Positions 49,451-58,237 are shown, counted from the stretch's first letter. The stretch is DNA of 64,000 bases from an uncultured Sutterella sp. (GCA_900545275.1 UQYG01000008.1:99081-163080); one strand, 5' to 3'. The notes: generated by a model from the letters alone, not told the origin. Numbers and translations: made by a program.

Positions 49451-50596
49451 TCAGTTCGTCGGAACCTTGCCCGCAACGCCCTGAACGAAGTAGTTCATGT
49501 TGAGGAGTTCCTGATCGGTCGCGACCTTGCCTTCCGGAACGACGGTCTTTCCTTCGTTCGTGACGATCGGGCCCGTGAACGGATGGAATTCCCGCTTTTC
49601 CATCTTCGCCATCGTGGCGTTGATGTCGTCCACCACGGCCTTCGGAGCGTTCGGCGTGACGGCTTCGAGCGCGATCATGTGCTCTGGCGCGCCGCCCCAG
49701 GTCGGCGTGTTGTTCCAGGTGCCGTCGAGGACCATCTGGATGCGCTTCGTGTAGTACTCGTCCCAGAGGTGCACGACGCCCGCCAGGAGCATCGTGGGCG
49801 CGGCCTTCTTCATGGCGGAATTGTAGGAGATGACCGGAACCTTCGCTTCTTCGCAGGTGGCGGCGACGGCGGTCGAATTCGTGTGATGCGTGATCACGTC
49901 GGCCTTCTGACCGATGAGGGACTTCGTCGCGTCGGTTTCCTTGCCCGGATCGTACCAGGAGGAGGTCCACACCACGCGGACTTCGACGTTCGGATTCACC
50001 GAACGGGCGCCGAGCGTGTAGGCGTTGATGCCGCGCAGCACTTCCGGAATCGGGAAGGCGGCGACGTAGCCGAGGATGTTCGTCTTCGTCGTGGCGCCCG
50101 CGAGCTTGCCGGCGAGGTAGCGGCTTTCATAGAAGCGCGCCGTGTAGTTCGTGACGTTCTTGTCGGTCTTGTAGCCCGTGGCGTGCTCGAAGATCACGTC
50201 CGGGAATTCCTTGGCGACCTTCATGAGCGAATTCATGTAGCCGAACGACGTCGCGAAGATGAGCTTGTTGCCCTGCGTGGCGAGGTCGCGGATCACGCGT
50301 TCCGCGTCGGCGTTTTCGGGAATGTTTTCCAGCCAGGTGACCTTGATCTTGTCCCCGAAGTGCTTTTCGACGGCCTGACGGGCCTTGTCGTGTTGGGAGG
50401 ACCAGCCTTCTTCGTTGGCCGGGCTCACGTAAACGAAGGCCACCTTGAGGGGGCCCGAAGCGTCCACCTTGGCGGCGGGGGCGGACGAAGCCGCCGGGGC
50501 GGGCTGAGCCGTCTTCGGCTCTTCCTTGCCGCAGGCCGTCAACAGAAGCGCGGTGGCCGAAGCCACGGCGACCTTGATCAAAGTACGCTTTTGCAT
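49451..50596 (-). CDS. BMP-family nucleoside-binding lipoprotein
   Basis: 381 residues. Lipoprotein signal MQKRTLIKVAVASATALLLTAC, a Pro/Ala linker, then the BMP/PnrA fold with VAFVYVSPANEEGWSSQHDKAR, FATSFGYMNSLMKVAKEFPDVIFEHATG and ITHHTNSTAVAATCEE. Members bind purine nucleosides or related compounds for an adjacent ABC importer. The ATG at 50596 follows GGAGATCTT. A hairpin terminator separates it from the permease genes, so it also has its own promoter. Confidence 0.9.
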   Translation of the reverse strand: MQKRTLIKVAVASATALLLTACGKEEPKTAQPAPAASSAPAAKVDASGPLKVAFVYVSPANEEGWSSQHDKARQAVEKHFGDKIKVTWLENIPENADAERVIRDLATQGNKLIFATSFGYMNSLMKVAKEFPDVIFEHATGYKTDKNVTNYTARFYESRYLAGKLAGATTKTNILGYVAAFPIPEVLRGINAYTLGARSVNPNVEVRVVWTSSWYDPGKETDATKSLIGQKADVITHHTNSTAVAATCEEAKVPVISYNSAMKKAAPTMLLAGVVHLWDEYYTKRIQMVLDGTWNNTPTWGGAPEHMIALEAVTPNAPKAVVDDINATMAKMEKREFHPFTGPIVTNEGKTVVPEGKVATDQELLNMNYFVQGVAGKVPTN

Positions 50597-50710
50597 CAAA
50601 GATCTCCAAGGAGAATGGTGAAAAATTTTGCCCCGTATTGTAAGGAAGATCCCTTACTCGTAGAAGGGAAAGAAGTCTCTTTTACCTTTACAGGAAGATA
50701 GTTTCGACAC

Positions 50711-50736
50711 AAAAGGGAGCCCGAAGGCTCCCCTTT
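50711..50736 (-). terminator. Hairpin between permease and BMP genes
   Basis: AAAGGGAGCC (50712-50721) and GGCTCCCCTTT around a CGAA loop, followed by TTTGTGT on the minus strand. It terminates or attenuates transcription leaving the permease genes, so the binding protein is expressed partly separately. Confidence 0.7.
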
Positions 50737-50752
50737 GCGGTTCGTCCGGATC

Positions 50753-51673
50753 TCAGTGGTTCGGCTGGAAGGGTTTTCCGAGCGAGGCCGGGACGTTGAG
50801 GCGAATCCACTCGGGATTGCGCGAGATGAGCACCAGAACGAGAATCGTCGCGAGATAGGGCGTCATCGACATGAACTGCGGCGGCACGTCGATGCCCATC
50901 CCCTGAAAGGCGAACTGCAGCATCGTGACGCCGCCGAAAAGATAGGCGCCGAAGATGACGCGCGCCGGGCGCCAGGTGGCGAACGTGACGAGCGCGAGCG
51001 CAATCCAGCCGCGGCCCGCCGTCATGCCTTCCACCCAAAGGGGCGTGTAGACGAGCGACAGGTAGGCGCCCGCGAGTCCCGCCATGGAGGCGCCGAAGAC
51101 GACCGCGTAGAGGCGGATGCGGCGCACGGGGTAGCCCAAGGCGTAGGCCGATTCGGGCGACTCGCCCACGGCGCGCAGAATGAGCCCTCCTCGCGTCTTG
51201 AAGAGGAAGTACCACACGAGCGCGAGCAAAATGAGCGCGACGTAGACGAAGGCGTGAAGCGAGAAGAAGGCGGGACCGAAGAAGGGAACGTCTTCGAGGA
51301 AGGGGATGCCGAGCGGCGCGCGCGAAGGCAAGGCTGCCCCCTGCATGGGCTGTCCGATGAAAGCCGAAAGCCCCGTGCCGAAAAGCGTGAGAGCCAGACC
51401 CGCCGCGTACTGGTTCGCGTGAATGCCGATCGTGAAGAAGGCAAAGAGAAGACCGAGGAGAAGCCCCACGCCGAAGCCCGCGGCAAAACCGAGCGCGAAG
51501 CTTCCCGTCGAGAGCGTCACGCCAAAGCCCGTCACCGCGCCCATGAGCATGATCCCTTCGATCCCGAGGTTGAGCACGCCCGACTTCTCATGAATGAGAA
51601 TGCCGACCGCGGCGATCAGAAGAGGCGTCCCCGCGTTGAGCGTGGAGGAAATGATCGAAGCCAAGAGTTCCAT
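50753..51673 (-). CDS. Nucleoside ABC transporter permease 2
   Basis: 306-residue membrane protein, NupC/YufQ-like, with about eight helices. Conserved segments are SGVLNLGIEGIMLMGAVTGF, ANQYAAGLALTLFGTGLSAFIG and RAVGESPESAYALGYPVRRIRLYAVVFGASMAGLAGAYLS. Its start directly follows the stop of permease 1. Confidence 0.92.
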   Translation of the reverse strand: MELLASIISSTLNAGTPLLIAAVGILIHEKSGVLNLGIEGIMLMGAVTGFGVTLSTGSFALGFAAGFGVGLLLGLLFAFFTIGIHANQYAAGLALTLFGTGLSAFIGQPMQGAALPSRAPLGIPFLEDVPFFGPAFFSLHAFVYVALILLALVWYFLFKTRGGLILRAVGESPESAYALGYPVRRIRLYAVVFGASMAGLAGAYLSLVYTPLWVEGMTAGRGWIALALVTFATWRPARVIFGAYLFGGVTMLQFAFQGMGIDVPPQFMSMTPYLATILVLVLISRNPEWIRLNVPASLGKPFQPNH

Positions 51674-52753
51674 TTACTTTGCCTCCTTGAAGCCCACCCA
51701 GCGGAGGCGGTAGAAGATCATCGTGTCGCAGGCGAGAATGAAAAAGAGGAGAAGCCCCTGATAGACGCCCGTGATCGAGGCGGGCAGTCCCAGACGGCTC
51801 TGCGCAAGTTCGCCCCCGAGATAAAAGAGCGCCATGATGAAGGCCGCGGGAATGCAACCGAGCGGCGCCAGGCGGCCGACGAAGGCCACGATGATGGCCG
51901 CGAACCCGTAGCCCGGGCTGATCGTGGGCGTCAACTGCCCCAGAGGGCCCGTCGCCTCAATGCCGCCCGCAAGCCCCGCCAGGGCCCCCGAAATTAGCAT
52001 CGAAGCCCAGATGAGGTGACCCGGGCGATAGCCCGCATAGCGGGCCGCAAGCGGCGCCATGCCGGAAATCTTGAACTGAAAGCCGAGCGCCATCTTGTCC
52101 ATCAGAATCCAGATTCCGACGGCCGAAATCAGCGCGAGGAGCGCGCCCGCATGAAGGCGCGTGCCTTCGATGAGGACGGGAAGCAGCGCTCCGGCGTCAA
52201 AGAGCCGCGTCTGCGGGAAGCCGAAGCCCTGCGGATCGCGCATCGGACCCTGCACGGCCCAGGCGAGAAGGAGCTGCGCCACGTAGACGAGCATGAGGCT
52301 CACGAGAATTTCGTTGGCGTGGAAGCGGTGGCGCAAAAGGGCCGTAATTCCGCCCCACACGGCGCCCCCGAGAGCGGACGCGAGCATGACGAGGATCACG
52401 AAGGCGGGCCCCGTCGCCTGGTCGGCGCAAAGCGCCACGGCGCCGCCCGTGATGGCGCCCGCGATCAGCTGTCCTTCGGCGCCGATGTTCCAGACGTTCG
52501 CGCGGAAACACACCACGAGCCCCACCGAGCAGAGAAGAAGCGGCGTCATCTTCACGGCGACTTCCGACCACCCGCGCACGGTGGCGAGAGGCTCGACGAA
52601 GAAGGTGCGAAGCGCCACCAGGGGATCCTGGCCGAGCAGCGCAAAGAGCACGGCCCCCGTAAGAACCGTCAGGAGAAGCGCCGCGGCGGGACTCGCCCAG
52701 CGAAGAGAGCGGGCGGGTTCGGGCCGCGCCGTCATTTGAATGGGAAAATTCAT
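51674..52753 (-). CDS. Nucleoside ABC transporter permease 1
   Basis: 359 residues, NupB/YufP-like, with helices and conserved NVWNIGAEGQLIAGAITGGAVAL, RFHANEILVSLMLVYVAQLLLAW and GYRPGHLIWASMLISGALAGLAGGIEA. It overlaps the ATPase gene by 4 nt (ATGA) and abuts permease 2. Confidence 0.92.
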   Translation of the reverse strand: MNFPIQMTARPEPARSLRWASPAAALLLTVLTGAVLFALLGQDPLVALRTFFVEPLATVRGWSEVAVKMTPLLLCSVGLVVCFRANVWNIGAEGQLIAGAITGGAVALCADQATGPAFVILVMLASALGGAVWGGITALLRHRFHANEILVSLMLVYVAQLLLAWAVQGPMRDPQGFGFPQTRLFDAGALLPVLIEGTRLHAGALLALISAVGIWILMDKMALGFQFKISGMAPLAARYAGYRPGHLIWASMLISGALAGLAGGIEATGPLGQLTPTISPGYGFAAIIVAFVGRLAPLGCIPAAFIMALFYLGGELAQSRLGLPASITGVYQGLLLFFILACDTMIFYRLRWVGFKEAK

Positions 52754-54276
52754 GCCGCCTCCTCAACGTTTTGGTTCTTATGACCCGGACCGCCCGGCCA
52801 GAGACCGGACATCCACCGGCCGACCTCTTCAATGTTGAGGCTTTCCTTGGGCACGGCGGGCGACAGATGTCCGCGGTACATGACCGCGATGCGGTCGGAA
52901 ATTTCAAAAAGCTCGTCGATTTCTTCGGAGACGACGATGATCGCGGCGCCTTCGCTGCGAAGGCGCATGAGCGAATTGCGGATCACGGCGGCCGCGCCCA
53001 CGTCGACGCCCCAGGTCGGCTGATTGACGAGAAGCACCTTGGGGCGCTGCAGGATTTCGCGGCCCATGATGAATTTCTGGAGATTGCCGCCCGAGAGACC
53101 GCCCGCGTGCTTTTCCACGGAGGGGGTCTTCACGTGGAAGCGCTCGACGACCTTTTCGGCAAAGTCGCGCGCCTTCTTGCGAAGGATGAAGCCCTTCTCC
53201 ACGAAGTCGTCGCCCGTGAGATAGGTGTTGACGCGAAGGGGAAGGTCGGGCACCGCCGCGTGACCGAGGCGCTGTTCGGGGACGTAGCGAAGACCGAGCG
53301 CACGGCGCTCCTTCGTGTCGAGGTGCCCGACGGGCTTGCCGAAGAGTTCGACCGCCTTGGCGTCGGAACGGTATTCGCCGCTCGCCGCGGACATGAAGCG
53401 CGCCTGACCGTTTCCGGAAATGCCGGCGATCCCGACGATCTCGCCCGAGTGCACGCTCAGGAGAATGTTCTGGATCCCGCACACGCGCTGCGTGCCCGGC
53501 GCCGAAAGGTCGATCAGACGGAACACCACGTCGCCCGACGTCCCTTCCGCCGCGCGCACGACGGGAGGTTCCTTGCCGATCATGAGGCGCGCGAGCGAAT
53601 CTTCCGTTTCTTCCTTCGGATTGACGGAGGCGACGATTTTTCCGGAACGAAGCACGACGCAGCGGTCGGCAAGCTCGCGGATTTCGTCGAGTTTGTGCGA
53701 AATGAAGAGAATCGAAACGCCTTCCGATGCGAGTTTGTGCAGCGTCACAAAGAGCTTTCGCACGGCCTGGGGCGTCAGAACCGAAGTCGGTTCGTCGAGA
53801 ATCAGAAGCTTCGGATGCGTCATGAGGGCGCGAATGATTTCGACGCGCTGACGCTCGCCCATGGAGAGGTCGTGTACCACCGATTCGGGATCCACTTCGA
53901 GGCCGTAGTTTCCGCCGAGTCGACGCACTTCCGAGGCGATCGCCTCGAGCGTCATCCCTTTGGCAAGCCCCAAAGCGACGTTTTCCGTCACGGTGAGCGT
54001 CTCAAAGAGCGCGAAGTGCTGATGCACCATGGCGATCCCCAGGTCGCGCGCCTCCGCCGGACTCGACACGGCCAAAGGTACGCCGTCAAAGACGATCTCC
54101 CCTTCGTCCGGCGTAGTCGCGCCGTAGATGATTTTCATGAGCGTGGATTTGCCGGCGCCGTTTTCGCCGAGGACGGCCAAAACTTCGCCCGGGGCGATTT
54201 CCATGGACACGTGATCGTTGGCGACGATGCCCGGATACCGCTTGGTAATGTTGCGTAGTTGAAGGCGTGGTCTCAT
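52750..54276 (-). CDS. Nucleoside ABC transporter ATP-binding protein (two NBDs)
   Basis: 508-residue tandem ABC ATPase, NupA/YufO-like. NBD1 has Walker A GENGAGKSTLMK, signature LSMGERQRVEIIRAL and Walker B LLILDEPTSVL. NBD2 has a modified Walker A, GISGNGQARFM, lacking the GKS of NBD1, signature LSGGNLQKFIMGREI and Walker B VLLVNQPTWGVD, where the usual Glu is Gln, suggesting the second site is slow or inactive as is usual in sugar/nucleoside importers. First gene of the operon; the start at 54276 has a poor ribosome-binding site. Confidence 0.93.
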   Translation of the reverse strand: MRPRLQLRNITKRYPGIVANDHVSMEIAPGEVLAVLGENGAGKSTLMKIIYGATTPDEGEIVFDGVPLAVSSPAEARDLGIAMVHQHFALFETLTVTENVALGLAKGMTLEAIASEVRRLGGNYGLEVDPESVVHDLSMGERQRVEIIRALMTHPKLLILDEPTSVLTPQAVRKLFVTLHKLASEGVSILFISHKLDEIRELADRCVVLRSGKIVASVNPKEETEDSLARLMIGKEPPVVRAAEGTSGDVVFRLIDLSAPGTQRVCGIQNILLSVHSGEIVGIAGISGNGQARFMSAASGEYRSDAKAVELFGKPVGHLDTKERRALGLRYVPEQRLGHAAVPDLPLRVNTYLTGDDFVEKGFILRKKARDFAEKVVERFHVKTPSVEKHAGGLSGGNLQKFIMGREILQRPKVLLVNQPTWGVDVGAAAVIRNSLMRLRSEGAAIIVVSEEIDELFEISDRIAVMYRGHLSPAVPKESLNIEEVGRWMSGLWPGGPGHKNQNVEEAA

Positions 54277-54449
54277 CACAACCGAAGAAATTTGGGAACG
54301 ACAAAGAGGCACAGCGAGCATTCGCTCAAGCTGCGCCAAAGGGCGAAATCATCGGGTTCTCACAAGCAGACCCGATTTTCTCGGTTGCACCGCATTCTAG
54401 GGGAAACAACCCTCTTCACGGGATGATTCCTGCAAACTTCGTCAGATTT

Positions 54450-54469
54450 TTATCTTCACATAAAGATAA
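54450..54469. promoter_or_regulatory. AT-rich inverted repeat between nucleoside transporter and tRNA-Arg
   Basis: TTATCTT (54450-54456) and AAGATAA (54463-54469) with a 6-nt spacer. It could be an operator of the transporter operon or a feature of the AT-rich zone near the DnaA-box cluster. Confidence 0.45.
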
Positions 54470-54501
54470 ATAAGGGCTGTAAATTTTTTGCTCACATACC
54501 C

Positions 54502-54531
54502 TTGACAAAAGGCATACTCCCGAGATAGAAT
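54502..54531 (+). promoter_or_regulatory. tRNA-Arg promoter
   Basis: TTGACA (54502-54507), 18 nt, TAGAAT (54526-54531): near-consensus sigma-70 promoter 15 nt before the tRNA. Confidence 0.85.
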
Positions 54532-54546
54532 TCACTTCTCTTTTGC

Positions 54547-54623
54547 GCGGCTGTAGCTCAGTTGGATAGAGTATCTGGCTACGAACCAGAGGGTCGTGGG
54601 TTCGAATCCTGCCAGCCGCGCCA
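54547..54623 (+). tRNA. tRNA-Arg (anticodon ACG)
   Basis: 77-nt cloverleaf. Acceptor arms GCGGCTG and CAGCCGC pair perfectly, discriminator G and encoded CCA. D-arm TAGCTCAGTTGGATAGAGTA; anticodon arm TCTGG-CTACGAA-CCAGA gives anticodon ACG (inosine at the wobble position reads CGU, CGC, CGA); T-arm loop TTCGAAT. Confidence 0.97.
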
Positions 54624-55009
54624 CTTTTCCACAGGAAGGAAGCTCGTCTCGAAAGAGATCGGGCTTTTTTTGTTGCCCTCAAAATTCTTCCCTTTCTCTT
54701 CTCCCCCTTCTTTTTGCAAAGTTATCCACAGTTCTGCAGAAAGATTTTTACCGAAATTCCTGATTTGCACATTTTTGCATCAATTCGGGTTTTCCTTGGT
54801 GTAAGAGGGAATTTGGCGAACACCGGAGCTAAGATGTTTATCTTACCCACAAATTCTGTGGATAAATCGGCGGACAACCTGCCCTCCCCACCTGTGGACA
54901 ACTTTCCCGCCCCGCTTCAAACCCCTTCTCGGAGGGCGGGTTGCCGACGGCTAAAGGCCGCGCTGCGGTTATCCACCGAAGACGCGGCCTGAGAATTTGC
55001 CCACAGCGC
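54624..55009. other. Intergenic region with DnaA-box cluster
   Basis: 386 nt without a gene. It contains the tRNA-Arg terminator, an AT-rich stretch (about 54680-54800) and six DnaA-box matches between 54625 and 54977: TTTTCCACA (54625), TTATCCACA (54722, exact), TTACCCACA (54843), TGTGGATAA (54857, exact, reverse), TGTGGACAA (54893, reverse), TTATCCACC (54969). A seventh, TTGCCCACA at 54997, has two mismatches. The boxes occur in both directions. Confidence 0.8.
54641..54671 (+). terminator. tRNA-Arg intrinsic terminator
   Basis: AGCTCG-TCTC, GAAA loop, GAGA-TCGGGCT with one bulge, followed by TTTTTT. Confidence 0.8.
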
Positions 55010-55513
55010 TCAGCGAAGCGCAGGCTTTCGGACGAGTTTGTAAAAACGCACGGAGAAGTCCCGATTTTCATCGGGCGGAAGTTCCGAGAGAAGTTCGTCC
55101 GACCAGTCCGAACGGTCGAATGTCGGAAAGCTCGTGTCGCCCTCGAAGTCCCGGTCCATTTCCGTGAGCCAGAGAACGTCGGCCTCGGGAAGTGTTTGGC
55201 GATAGAGCTCTCCCCCGCCGATCACCATGATGCGGGGAGCGCCCGAGAGAAGCGCCTTCGCCTCTTTCCAGTCGTGCACGACCTCGATTCCGTCCGGGCG
55301 CCAGTCGTCGCGGCGGGTGAGCACCACGTTGCGCCGCCCCGGCAACGGTCGTCCGATCGACTCGAAGGTTTTGCGGCCCATGACGACGGGAAGGCCCATC
55401 GTCACGGTCTTGAAGTGACGGAAGTCTTCCGGCACGTGCCAGAGCATTTTGTTCTGGCCGCCGATCACGCCGTTTCGCGCGACGGCCGCAATGAGCTCCA
55501 CGGACTGCGTCAT
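55010..55513 (-). CDS. folA: Dihydrofolate reductase
   Basis: 167 residues. Active-site segments are AAVARNGVIGGQNKMLWHVPEDF (catalytic Asp in PED), GLPVVMGRKTFESIGRPLPGR and MVIGGGELYRQTLPEADVLWLTEM. It regenerates tetrahydrofolate after thymidylate synthesis. It overlaps thyA by 4 nt, the normal thyA-folA pair. Confidence 0.96.
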   Translation of the reverse strand: MTQSVELIAAVARNGVIGGQNKMLWHVPEDFRHFKTVTMGLPVVMGRKTFESIGRPLPGRRNVVLTRRDDWRPDGIEVVHDWKEAKALLSGAPRIMVIGGGELYRQTLPEADVLWLTEMDRDFEGDTSFPTFDRSDWSDELLSELPPDENRDFSVRFYKLVRKPALR

Positions 55514-56310
55514 ACCGAAACAACCCCCTTGATGTGCGGGTGCGGATCGTAGCCGACAATTTCGAAGTCCTCAAAACGGTAGTCGAAGATCGACTCGGGA
55601 CGGCGGTGGATGACGAGCTTCGGATAGGGACGCGGCTCGCGCGAGAGCTGCAACTCCACCTGTTCGAAGTGGTTCTTGTAGATGTGGCAGTCTCCGCCCG
55701 TCCAGACGAAGTCGCCGGGCTCGAGGCCGCACTGCTGAGCGACCATGTGCGTGAGCAGCGAATAGGAGGCGATGTTGAAGGGAACGCCCAGGAAAATGTC
55801 GCAGCTTCGCTGATAGAGCTGGCACGAAAGACGTCCGCCCGCCACATAGAACTGCATGAGGAGGTGGCAGGGAGGAAGCGCCATCTTGGGGACTTCGGCG
55901 ACGTTCCAGGCCGAGACGATGAGGCGGCGCGAATCGGGATTGCGCTTGATTTCGTCGATGAGGTTTGCGATCTGATCGACCGTTTGGCCGTCGGCGCCGC
56001 GCCAGCTGCGCCACTGAACGCCGTAGACGGGACCGAGGTCGCCGTTTTCATCGGCCCATTCGTCCCAGATGCGGACGCCGTTTTCCTTGAGGTAGGCGAT
56101 GTTGGAGTCGCCCTTCAGGAACCAGAGGAGTTCGTGGATGATCGAGCGAAGATGGAGCTTCTTCGTCGTGACGAGCGGAAAACCTTCCGCAAGATTGAAG
56201 CGCATTTGATAGCCGAAGACGGAGCGGGTGCCCGTGCCCGTGCGGTCGGCCTTGTCGACCCCGTGCTCGTATACGTAGCGCATCAGGGTCTCGTACTGAT
56301 TAGAGACCAT
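55510..56310 (-). CDS. thyA: Thymidylate synthase
   Basis: 266 residues. Conserved: RTGTGTRSVFGYQMRFNL near the N-terminus, the catalytic cysteine in ALPPCHLLMQFYV, the dUMP-binding YQRSCDIFLGVPFNIASY, and the C-terminal IKGVVSV. It makes dTMP from dUMP with methylene-tetrahydrofolate. The start at 56310 (MVSNQYETLMRYV) gives the normal family length. Confidence 0.97.
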   Translation of the reverse strand: MVSNQYETLMRYVYEHGVDKADRTGTGTRSVFGYQMRFNLAEGFPLVTTKKLHLRSIIHELLWFLKGDSNIAYLKENGVRIWDEWADENGDLGPVYGVQWRSWRGADGQTVDQIANLIDEIKRNPDSRRLIVSAWNVAEVPKMALPPCHLLMQFYVAGGRLSCQLYQRSCDIFLGVPFNIASYSLLTHMVAQQCGLEPGDFVWTGGDCHIYKNHFEQVELQLSREPRPYPKLVIHRRPESIFDYRFEDFEIVGYDPHPHIKGVVSV

Positions 56311-56392
56311 GGAAGGTTTTCCTGAAAAGTAAAAAATGACATTGTAGCCTACGGCCGACCGAATCCGAGCGGTTCCGATTTTTCCCGACACG

Positions 56393-56429
56393 AAAAAACG
56401 GGCCGCCGCCCGAAAGCAATGCAGCCCGT
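56393..56429 (-). terminator. pyrD intrinsic terminator
   Basis: ACGGGC/GCCCGT stem followed on the minus strand by TTTTTCG, 26 nt after the pyrD stop. Confidence 0.75.
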
Positions 56430-56454
56430 CGCATCGAACGGATCCGCCGGAAAC

Positions 56455-57489
56455 TCAGCCGCGGCGGCCGATCGCTTCGGCGCAGGCCGCGATCAAGGCG
56501 GGACCGGAATAAATGAAGCCCGTGTAGAGCTGAACGAGCGAAGCGCCCGCCTCCATCTTGGCGACGGCGTCTTCAGCCGTCATGACGCCGCCCACGGCGA
56601 TGATGGGGAGTTCCCCCTTGAGGTGATCGGAAAGGATGCGGACCACTTCGGTCGAGCGCTCAAAAAGCGGCTTGCCGGAGAGACCGCCGGGGTTTTCGCT
56701 TTTCTCGAGGTGTTCGACGCCCTTTCGCGACACCGTGGTGTTCGTCGCCGTCACGGCATCCATCTCGTAGCGCACAAAAAGGTCCGCCACGCGCTTCAGG
56801 GTTTCGTCGGCGAGATCGGGACCGATCTTGATCGTGATCGGCACTCGGCGCCCGAGGCGGTCGGCCTGACGGTCACGCTCGGCGGCGATGCCGGCGACAA
56901 GCGGCTCGAGGGCGTCGGCCTCCTGCAGACGCGTGAGGCCCGGGGTGTTCGGGCAGGAGATGTCGATCGCGAGATAATCGGCGTGTTCGGTGAGTTTTTT
57001 CATGCACTCGACGTAGTCGGGGAGCGCGTCGGCAACGGCCGTGGAATTTTGCTTACCGATGTTGATCCCGACGATCCCGCCCTTGGCGCGGTATGCCTTG
57101 GCGCTGGCGAGGTTGACGATCGACTTGTCGGCGCCGCAGTTGTTGAAGCCCATGTGGTTGACGATTCCCTGGGCGGGAATGAGGCGCCAGCAGCGGGGCT
57201 TGGGGTTGCCCGCCTGCTCGCGCGGCGTGATCGTGCCCACTTCGATGTGACCGAAGCCGAGACTGCCGAGGGACGACACATGGGCAGCGGTCTTGTCCAT
57301 CCCGGCGGCGAGACCCACGGCGTTGGGGAAACGAAGCCCCATCACCTCCACGGGGTGCGAGACGGGAGCGGGACAGACGAGGCGAGTCGCCCGGACGGCC
57401 GACGCCCAGTCGATGTTGTTCATGATGAGGGCGTGAGCCGTTTCGGGGTCGAGTCGGAAAAGAAAACTGCGGATGAGGGAGTAAAGCAT
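56455..57489 (-). CDS. pyrD: Dihydroorotate dehydrogenase, class 2 type
   Basis: 344-residue FMN enzyme of pyrimidine synthesis that passes electrons to quinone. The N-terminal membrane-anchoring helix MLYSLIRSFLFRLDPETAHALIM marks class 2. FMN and substrate segments are GLAAGMDKTAAHVSSLGSLGFG, NHMGFNNCGAD, GINIGK, TATNTTV and GVMTAEDA. The catalytic-base region reads AIDISCPNTPGL, where E. coli has NISSPNTPGL; the base serine (Ser175) is cysteine here, as in class 1 enzymes, and the preceding Asn is Asp. Confidence 0.93.
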   Translation of the reverse strand: MLYSLIRSFLFRLDPETAHALIMNNIDWASAVRATRLVCPAPVSHPVEVMGLRFPNAVGLAAGMDKTAAHVSSLGSLGFGHIEVGTITPREQAGNPKPRCWRLIPAQGIVNHMGFNNCGADKSIVNLASAKAYRAKGGIVGINIGKQNSTAVADALPDYVECMKKLTEHADYLAIDISCPNTPGLTRLQEADALEPLVAGIAAERDRQADRLGRRVPITIKIGPDLADETLKRVADLFVRYEMDAVTATNTTVSRKGVEHLEKSENPGGLSGKPLFERSTEVVRILSDHLKGELPIIAVGGVMTAEDAVAKMEAGASLVQLYTGFIYSGPALIAACAEAIGRRG

Positions 57490-57652
57490 CGGGTTCTCGG
57501 GTATCTTGAAGAATCTTCTTTTGGCCGCGCGTTCGTCCGAAGCGTCAAAATCGTTTGCGAAAACGCCGCGGCGCGTGCGGGTTGCAAGGATACAATTTCT
57601 TACCGCACTTTGGCGACAATTTTCGCGTCGCCGACGTTTCGAGGAACCTTTC

Positions 57653-58210
57653 ATGTCGAAAAAACCGACTTTCTGCGTCTTCTGCGGCTCCCGCCCGGGA
57701 CGCTCCCCGCAATACGAAGCGACCGCCCGCGCCCTGGGGGACGCGATCGCCCGTCACGGCTGCGACCTCGTCTTCGGAGGCGGAAACGGCGGCCTCATGG
57801 GCATCGTTTCCCAAACGGCGCTCGAGGGCGGCGCTTCGGTGACGGGCGTCATCCCGACCTTTCTTCTCGAGCGCGAGGCGCCCGCGGGCAACCTCACGAA
57901 GCTCGAGCACTGCGGAAGTTTCGCCGAGCGCAAGGCGCGCATGGCGGAGCTCTCCGACGGGTTCTTCGTGCTCCCCGGCGGCATCGGCACGCTCGAAGAA
58001 GCCTTCGAAGTGCTCACGAATCTCTCGATCGAGCGCACGAGAAAACCCATCGGTTTCGTCAGCACGGGCGGCTACTACGCTCCCCTCTTCCGAATGTTGG
58101 AAACGGCTCAGCAGGAAGGTTTTCTGGGAGAAGGGGCCCTCTCGCGCGTGCGCGTGCACGAGGATCCCGAGACGCTGCTCAAAGAACTGCTGGAACTTCT
58201 CGGCCGCTGA
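57653..58210 (+). CDS. LOG-family nucleoside monophosphate phosphoribohydrolase
   Basis: 185 residues, TIGR00730 type. N-terminal FCVFCGSRPGRSPQY, then LVFGGGNGGLMGIVSQTAL, RKARMAELSDGFFVLPGGIGTLEEAFEVLT. The PGGxGTxxE motif binds the phosphate and contains catalytic residues. Members cleave AMP or cytokinin-like nucleotides to the base and ribose-5-phosphate. The ATG at 57653 follows GAGGAACC. Divergent from pyrD. Confidence 0.92.
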   Translation: MSKKPTFCVFCGSRPGRSPQYEATARALGDAIARHGCDLVFGGGNGGLMGIVSQTALEGGASVTGVIPTFLLEREAPAGNLTKLEHCGSFAERKARMAELSDGFFVLPGGIGTLEEAFEVLTNLSIERTRKPIGFVSTGGYYAPLFRMLETAQQEGFLGEGALSRVRVHEDPETLLKELLELLGR

Positions 58211-58237
58211 CGTCGGCGCACTCGAACGCCCGGACAA

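Noticed and set aside
46161..49484. Long plus-strand open frame opposite rmuC and the antiporter
   Set aside because: Spans two clear genes on the other strand and their junction; charged low-complexity translation, a shadow of codon bias.
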